From NCBI GenBank assembly GCA_034401795.1, contig CM067366.1, positions 83,495,647-83,559,646 on the forward strand: a stretch of DNA of 64,000 nt. The letters run 5' to 3'. The notes under the pieces were generated by a model, which was not told the origin of the DNA, did no database searches, and saw only the letters and a program-made list of their open reading frames with translations. The translations under genes were made by a program, and so were the position numbers. The DNA is from Chaetoderma sp. LZ-2023a (lineage: Eukaryota > Mollusca > Caudofoveata > Chaetodermatida > Chaetodermatidae). The first letter of the stretch is position 1. Every line of letters begins with the position of its first letter. Shown one piece after another: positions 59,131-64,000 of this stretch.

Positions 59131-59299
59131 CCCAAGATCACTAAATTGACCGTTTTTGGCTGACCATCATGCAAGGGTTAATGTTGGATGATTGAGATGG
59201 ATATTATGGATAGCTATTTGAGTTTTGCTTTTACCAAGATGTCACGTAGATTCGGATTTTTCTTGAACGCAATTACTGGTCGCTTGTTAAAGGGTTGTT

Positions 59300-61495
59300 T
59301 CAGTTTCTCCTGTAGGTTTGGGAAATTTCAACATTTTTCCGATTATAGGTCAGAATGAATGGAATTTTGTCACGTTGATCAGATAAGCCTGGGTCCGAGT
59401 TTATTCCCCTTGGCCACTGTGTTTCGAGTTCTTTAATCCAAAACGATTCTCGAAGTTTTCTTTGTTTATCAGTTTCTTCTGCCGTATCTGAAAGGGGTGG
59501 CTGTTCAATCGGCATAATTTCAAAGTCACGAAGGACTAAATGGTCAGGAAGATTAAAATGTTCGGAAACATGTGTGTCTTCCTCTAGCCTAATATCTGAG
59601 AGGTGTCGAGTTGCCCGCCATCTTAATGGACATTTGGTTTCGCCGACATACTGTTTTTGGCACAATTTGCATGAAATTAGATAAATAACATTTTCAGAGT
59701 CACAATCTAGATTAGACTGAAGTTGGAACTTGCTTTTGTTCTGAAAGCTCGTGAAAGTATTCTGGTTTGGGAGAAATTCATCTAACTTGCACCTTTTCTT
59801 TCCGCATTTGCGAGATTCGCCTACACCTATAATAGGACGATTGTGAGAAATTTTGGTAGGCCGACGATTTGAGGCATTATCTGGAATGGATTCCAAGCCG
59901 TCTAATGTTTCAGATTTGATTTTGCGCAAGAATCGTGAGGAGTAACCTCGTGGTTTGAGGGCTTTGAATAGGGTAGAGCACGCTTCTTCAAAATTTTTTC
60001 TATCACTAGAATTCCTGTGAAAACGGATTATTTGTGATTTAACTATTCCTTTAAAAGTATGTGGTGGATGGAAAGATTTTTTGTGCAATAGCTGATGCGA
60101 ATCGGTTGGTTTGAAATACACTTTGTAGTCTAAGTAGCCAGTTGTTTCATACTTTAGACCTTTATATACAGTTACATCCAGGAAATCTACGGACATCTCG
60201 TCAATGGTTGCTTTTAATTTGATATTCGGATCGTGATTGTTCAGAATTTCGAAAAATTCATCAAACTCTGCCTTTGTGTGTTGCCAAATCATGAAAATGT
60301 CATCAAGGTACCTGCGATAAATGAGGGGATGTTTTGGACACTTTTCTAACGCTTCCTCCTCCCACTCTGCTACGTAAATATTGGCAAAACATGGGCTAAA
60401 GCGCTTGCCCATCGCACAGCCGCAAATTTGTTGGTAAATTTCGCCATCGAATTCAAAATCATTGCCTTTCAGACTCAGCTCTAATAGAGCTATTACTTCT
60501 CTGTCTGGCCTGTTGGTGTCTGGGTAGTTCACGAATGCTCTACGGATAGAATTTATACCCTTCTCGATGTCAATGTTTGTATACATAGCATCGATGTCAA
60601 GCGTGACCAAGAATGAATTTGGAGGTATCCAGGTCTCAGAGACCTGTGATAAGAAGTCTTCTGTGTTTTTCAAGAAGCTGGGGTGTCTATTTGCTATTGG
60701 CTGTAGATGGTAATCGATGTATTCACTGATTCTGTAGGATTCTGAGCCACAATCAGAGATTATAGGTCGCCCGGGCGGTGACATTGGGTCCAACCACGAA
60801 TCTATGGGTTTATGAATTTTTGGCAAAAGATAGAAAGTCCGTGGTTTTGACTCAAGTTTAGCAAAGAGATACTTATGTTGCTTTTCGGTGATCTTCTTGC
60901 TATCGAGAAATTTTTGAAGAATCTCATTAAATTTGCTGCAATTATTTTGCCAAAGTGGTTTGCTTAGTTTCTGGTAATGCTTTGGGTTACTAAGTTGTCG
61001 TTGTGCTTCACGTTTATAGTTATCTTTAAGCATTATTACAGTCGCTGACCCTTTATCTGCAGGTTTGATGACAATTTCGCTGTTTTTAGACAATTCAATT
61101 AAGGCCTGGCGTTCCTCATAGGGTAAATTTGGTTGATCATTAGGGAATGTAGAATTTTTAACACGTTCTGAAAAGAGTTCTATGCTTTCACCGATCGCTG
61201 GGTCCAGGATTTTTACGTTTGGTGCCCAGCCAGTTTTTTCAATGAATGGTGGAATGTTACTATTAGAGTTACGAAAGAAGTCTGCTAACTTAATACGGTG
61301 ACTAAATTCAGATGTTTCCATACAGCCATTATCTAAAAGAGCATCCAAACCTGTTTTAGGTTTTGGTGTTGGGACAAATGTAAGACCAAAATTGAGCAGT
61401 GACTGCTCTGCTTCACATAATGGGGAGCCAGTTAAATTGACAATATTACTGCCCAGTCCTGTTTCCGGGCGGATGTTACCCTGGCCCTTGTCTAG
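59300..61495 (-). CDS. Penelope-like RT with GIY-YIG endonuclease (ORF2, -1 frame)
   Basis: 731 codons open from the slippery site to TGA at 59,302-59,300. No ATG starts it: the frame enters from ORF1 (KLDKGQGNIRPETG, then EQSLLNFGLTFVPTPKPKTG). RT: IVIKPADKGSATVIMLKDNY, TFYLLPKIHKP, PPGRPIISDCGSESYRISEY, LVTLDIDAMYTNI, CGCAMGKRFSPCFANIYVAE, YRRYLDDIFMIWQ (YLDD codons 60,310-60,299), SVDFLDVTVYK. Linker with CGKKRCKLDEF. Endonuclease: ENVIYLISCKLCQKQYVGET and CPLRWRATRHLSDI, then HVSEHFNLPDH. The catalytic boxes are intact, so this copy may be active or was until recently. Penelope proteins copy RNA and cut target DNA with the GIY-YIG nuclease. Confidence 0.95.
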   Translation of the reverse strand, partial: LDKGQGNIRPETGLGSNIVNLTGSPLCEAEQSLLNFGLTFVPTPKPKTGLDALLDNGCMETSEFSHRIKLADFFRNSNSNIPPFIEKTGWAPNVKILDPAIGESIELFSERVKNSTFPNDQPNLPYEERQALIELSKNSEIVIKPADKGSATVIMLKDNYKREAQRQLSNPKHYQKLSKPLWQNNCSKFNEILQKFLDSKKITEKQHKYLFAKLESKPRTFYLLPKIHKPIDSWLDPMSPPGRPIISDCGSESYRISEYIDYHLQPIANRHPSFLKNTEDFLSQVSETWIPPNSFLVTLDIDAMYTNIDIEKGINSIRRAFVNYPDTNRPDREVIALLELSLKGNDFEFDGEIYQQICGCAMGKRFSPCFANIYVAEWEEEALEKCPKHPLIYRRYLDDIFMIWQHTKAEFDEFFEILNNHDPNIKLKATIDEMSVDFLDVTVYKGLKYETTGYLDYKVYFKPTDSHQLLHKKSFHPPHTFKGIVKSQIIRFHRNSSDRKNFEEACSTLFKALKPRGYSSRFLRKIKSETLDGLESIPDNASNRRPTKISHNRPIIGVGESRKCGKKRCKLDEFLPNQNTFTSFQNKSKFQLQSNLDCDSENVIYLISCKLCQKQYVGETKCPLRWRATRHLSDIRLEEDTHVSEHFNLPDHLVLRDFEIMPIEQPPLSDTAEETDKQRKLRESFWIKELETQWPRGINSDPGLSDQRDKIPFILTYNRKNVEISQTYRRN

Positions 61496-62958
61496 TTTAA
61501 ATTTAGGAATTTAAGCCAGGCAGAATACATCGAGTTAGCTGTCTTCTCAGTCCAATGAATGTTATCCTTAACAACATTAAATTCGGAGAGTCTAAGTGCA
61601 GGAATGACAGTCACAGATTTTGATGATTCAGCCGTCGAATTGATGGACTGAATCGCCAACTTCTGCTGAGCTGTCAACCGACTTGAATAGTTAAGTTTTG
61701 CGAAGTAAATCGCAGTCTTTGGGAATTTGGACTTAATCGCACTGAGAAGCAGCATTAATCTATGTTTTGAACTAGAGATGGGTTCATTCATATCATTAAT
61801 GCCAATGTTAATCACTATTTTCTCTGGTTTAAATGATCCACTGTACTTTTGAATTAGTCCTCTAGCATGACACAATTTAGCTCCTGGGTAGCAGGCAACT
61901 TGCGTTTCAGGGTGGGGCTCAACATTAATGCGACTCAGGTTCGAAGCTCCAAAGATGAGTACTTTGTTCGTGAGAACAGGTAGTCGCCAGTCAATTTTGT
62001 TTTCGATTTCATGACGAAATTTCCAAAAAATGATTCTCTCCAACATGGTGGGTTGTTGGGGTCTATTTGCAAATTTAATAGGACGCACCTCCGGTGCATT
62101 ACTTGGACCTGAAGTTGGAGAGAAGCTGGGCTGTGGCAGTTTCCCTGTTGGGGATGGGGTCTTGAGACCCGATGGTTGACTGCTCTTGGGGGATTTCTGA
62201 GAAGCGCCAGTCCGTGGACCAGATTTGCTACCATTAACCCTTTCCCTCTGTGGCAAGGGCGGATATTCGTTTGGGTCATTTAGATTGCCTAGTGGAGAGT
62301 CAGGTAGTGGGATTAATGATGCTTCAAATAGCATATCTCTAGGGCCAGAATCTAATGGTAGCAATGGAGAGATTTTATTGTCTACTCGTTTTGTGACTGG
62401 CGGCGAAGTTTCAGGTGATCTGAGGCGTTTTTTCATTTGTGATTGTGGGGCCACAGTTGGTATCATGACCAGAGGCGTGGCTTGTGCGAGATTTTGAATT
62501 GGTTGCTGAGATGGATCTATCGGTCGCACAAAATCGTAAAAAGAACTAATCGCATTAATGTCGAGCTTTCTATTATAATTGTTTTTTGCCCAGCGTATAG
62601 CATTGGATTTAGCAGGACCTAGGTCTAAATGTGGCATTGCCTGTGTGAGGACTACTTCAGTTCTAATACTACCAAGTTGTTCATTATAGTGATTTAACAT
62701 GGCCTTAATGGTAGATTTTGCCCACTCAAAATTCACATTCCAGATGGCAAAGTAGATGTCATCATTTGGTATAGCTGGCTTACAAAATCCATTCAGCTCT
62801 TCCACCTTCCTGCTAAGCCCATCAGGGAGAGTTTCGGCATCTAAATGCCTACGTAGCGTAGCAATATGGTGGAAGCACTGAATTATTTGGTAATACAGCT
62901 TTACCAGGCGCGCATGCGCAGATGAACCCTTTACCATCTCCATTCTTCCTACGACCAT
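61492..62958 (-). CDS. ORF1 with C-terminal SGNH hydrolase domain
   Basis: The open frame starts after a TGA at 63,012. The first ATG, in good context (AGAATGG), is at 62,958, giving 488 aa. N-terminal about 130 residues are helical-looking (LVKLYYQIIQCFHHIATLRR, VNFEWAKSTIKAMLNHYNEQ). Then a Pro/Ser-rich linker with basic patches (residues about 150-310). The C-terminal 150 residues show the SGNH blocks: VLIFGASNLSRI (Ser339), CYPGAKLC (Gly359), VINIGINDMNEP (G-x-N-D, 386-389), KDNIHWTE (Asp465, His468). SGNH esterases occur in ORF1 of CR1/L2-type LINEs and in some rotifer terminons. Its role in a PLE is unknown; lipid or protein deacylation or RNA packaging are guesses. Confidence 0.85.
   Translation of the reverse strand: MVVGRMEMVKGSSAHARLVKLYYQIIQCFHHIATLRRHLDAETLPDGLSRKVEELNGFCKPAIPNDDIYFAIWNVNFEWAKSTIKAMLNHYNEQLGSIRTEVVLTQAMPHLDLGPAKSNAIRWAKNNYNRKLDINAISSFYDFVRPIDPSQQPIQNLAQATPLVMIPTVAPQSQMKKRLRSPETSPPVTKRVDNKISPLLPLDSGPRDMLFEASLIPLPDSPLGNLNDPNEYPPLPQRERVNGSKSGPRTGASQKSPKSSQPSGLKTPSPTGKLPQPSFSPTSGPSNAPEVRPIKFANRPQQPTMLERIIFWKFRHEIENKIDWRLPVLTNKVLIFGASNLSRINVEPHPETQVACYPGAKLCHARGLIQKYSGSFKPEKIVINIGINDMNEPISSSKHRLMLLLSAIKSKFPKTAIYFAKLNYSSRLTAQQKLAIQSINSTAESSKSVTVIPALRLSEFNVVKDNIHWTEKTANSMYSAWLKFLNLN
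61495..61501 (-). promoter_or_regulatory. -1 frameshift slippery heptamer T TTA AAC
   Basis: Minus strand codons at the ORF1 end are CTA AAT TTA AAC TAG. T TTA AAC (61,501-61,495) is a canonical X XXY YYZ heptamer in the correct phase, directly before the stop. An overlapping A AAT TTA also fits. Slipping back one base gives CTA GAC AAG GGC, which is the ORF2 frame and stays open. The next 50 bases are GC-rich with complementary GGGC/GCCC and GACAA/TTGTC pairs that could form a stem or pseudoknot. Confidence 0.8.
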
Positions 62959-63225
62959 TCTTCCTCGCAATAGCCATTCAGACAGACAATCGTTCAATCT
63001 AACTAGCAATCAGACAGGCAGTTGAGCAGGTAAGAGCGATTCGATCAGGCAAACTCAAATTCAAGCACACAAATTCATTCACATCAACTACAAATTGAAC
63101 CAATATATTACTTACACCTGAAAGACAAATTATAGAATTAACATGTAATATGCAAGGGTTAACAATACAACAATACAATACGCAATATTATAAGTTACTC
63201 ACAATAATTTTGGACACCGTCAATT

Positions 63226-63265
63226 GGCTAAATGCATTTCACATGGATGTGCTTCATCAGTAGCC
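63226..63265 (-). ncRNA. hammerhead-ribozyme-like motif
   Basis: 40 nt on the minus strand: GGCTA, CTGATGA, AGCACATCCATGT, GAAA, TGCATT, TAGCC. GGCTA pairs with TAGCC (stem I), CTGATGA and GAAA are the conserved core, and ATGCAT is a palindromic short stem III as in hammerheads that act as dimers. Stem II can form ACA/TGT, or CACA/TGTG only by using the G of GAAA, so this copy may be degenerate (perhaps a 2-base loss). Penelope-like elements are known to carry hammerheads, and the site is upstream of ORF1. Confidence 0.55.
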
Positions 63266-63266
63266 T

Positions 63267-63815
63267 GTATGACAAATCTGTCAGTCCTTCAGTATAGACA
63301 GCTTTATATACGTTTACTGAATTCCTCAATCTCCTTTGAAAAACTACTCTATGGTTTAATTTGAACAATTGAACTTTGTGCAAGGTTTGAATTTCCTTTG
63401 ATTCGGGTTTATCACAAACATCATTAATAAAGCCAATGATTAGTGGACTGGTTTCACTCCACACAGATTAGTGAAATTTTACTCTTCCGAATTGGATTGA
63501 TAAGTGAGTAGTGTTTCCTTCACGAGATCATGAACCGATCATTCAAAGGTGTTATAGGCTTTTGTTGGGACACTCAATTTTGCCTTTTGATTCCTTTTGA
63601 TCATTTGATGCCGAAAAAATTAATCAAGTTTGGAGGACATATTTTGTCATTTTATAGAATTTTGTTCACCACATCGGAAAGGCCACTGCAGTGTTAATAT
63701 TTAAACTTTGTTCATACATGTAGAAAGAAAGTAGTATTCAGCTCCCTTAATTTTATGTGAGTGAGTGGCTGGACGGACACACAGAGAGCCGGATGGCTGG
63801 CAAGGCAGATGGACA
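63267..63815. other. upstream flank of PLE, no gene seen
   Basis: May include 5' PLE sequence. A 78-codon minus-strand frame (63,464-63,228) overlaps the hammerhead and has no domain I know. Confidence 0.4.
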
Positions 63816-64000
63816 GATCCATCCATCCATCCATCCAACCATCCATCCATCCATCCAGACATCCAACCATCCATCCATCCCACGCCCCCATCCATCCATG
63901 GAAGGATGGGGAGGCGGCAAGGATGGGGAGGTGGGATAGGGACGGGCATAAAGGAAGGATAGAGCTTAGTCGGAGAGAGGGAGGAAGGATCCATCCATCC
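63816..64000. repeat. (ATCC)n / GGAT-rich block, runs off window
   Basis: ATCCATCCATCC runs, CCATCCATGGAAGGATGGGG joint, purine-rich stretch with GGAAGGATAGAGC, then ATCC again at the edge. Similar to 57,990-58,190. Confidence 0.93.

Larger units (their letters stand above)
59300..63266 (-). mobile_element. Penelope-like element with SGNH ORF1, near full length
   Basis: Minus strand, 5' to 3': hammerhead-like core (63,265-63,226), ORF1 with SGNH hydrolase (62,958-61,492), slippery heptamer at the ORF1 end, ORF2 with Penelope RT and GIY-YIG endonuclease (61,495-59,300). Neither ORF has an internal stop. Terminal repeats (pseudo-LTRs) were not defined, so the outer ends are approximate. A second, truncated copy lies in inverse orientation at 56,480-57,965. 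Confidence 0.85.

Noticed and set aside
61346-61348. Start of the PLE RT ORF at 61,348
   Set aside because: The codon is TTG, and the frame is open further upstream to the ORF1 end, so an independent start here is unlikely.
63007-63009. ORF1 start at 63,009
   Set aside because: The codon is TTG. The first ATG in good context is at 62,958.
1-64000. tRNA, rRNA or telomere repeats
   Set aside because: No complete cloverleaf, no rRNA core sequence and no TTAGGG-type array were seen by eye.

Overview
The window looks like nuclear DNA of an animal, most likely a marine invertebrate. I cannot name the species, and a mollusc or other lophotrochozoan is only a guess. I found no intact host gene, tRNA gene or rRNA gene. 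Almost everything recognisable is a mobile element: two Ty3/gypsy elements, a DIRS-like tyrosine-recombinase element, at least five non-LTR (LINE) fragments, a tRNA-derived SINE, two copies of one Penelope-like element (PLE), several foldback/MITE families, two decayed genes of FEN/PIN-like nuclease families, and long microsatellites and a minisatellite. This mix, together with AT-rich non-coding DNA and CRE-type TGACGTCA sites inside repeats, points to a metazoan.

Layout. 1-2.2 kb: minus-strand gypsy remnant with its RT and RNase H deleted. 2.8-20 kb: microsatellites, palindromic MITE families A, B and C, minus-strand LINE RT remnant (4.2-4.7 kb), minus-strand FEN/PIN-like pseudogene (11.8-12.7 kb), plus-strand LINE C-terminus (13.0-13.6 kb), an unidentified decayed coding block (13.9-15.0 kb), and a 54-bp minisatellite (15.7-17.3 kb). 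20.6-20.8 kb: SINE. 23,956-42,942: a 19-kb gypsy retrotransposon with about 3.7-kb LTRs, PBS, PPT, decayed gag-pol, and an intact 258-codon zinc-finger-like ORF behind its own promoter-like sequence. 43.2-46.9 kb: a B-family MITE and a minus-strand DIRS-like element. 48.2-49.9 kb: plus-strand FEN/PIN-like pseudogene sitting between two pieces of a B-family MITE. 50.3-52.1 kb: LINE RNase H fragment, LTR-end modules, another LINE C-terminus. 53.4-55.6 kb: minus-strand LINE. 56.5-58 kb: truncated plus-strand PLE copy. 59.3-63.3 kb: nearly full-length minus-strand PLE.

The strongest candidate for something new is the PLE at 59.3-63.3 kb. It has an upstream ORF1 with a complete SGNH-hydrolase catalytic set. 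ORF1 ends in the slippery heptamer T TTA AAC directly before its TAG stop. The -1 frame is open from there without a break through the Penelope RT and GIY-YIG endonuclease ORF. A hammerhead-like core lies just upstream of ORF1. The sequence therefore predicts an SGNH-RT-EN polyprotein made by -1 ribosomal frameshifting. Second in interest are the 19-kb gypsy element with its embedded zinc-finger gene and the two FEN/PIN-like decayed genes.

Motifs, frames and repeat periods were read by eye. Homology statements come from recognition of family motifs, not from searches.
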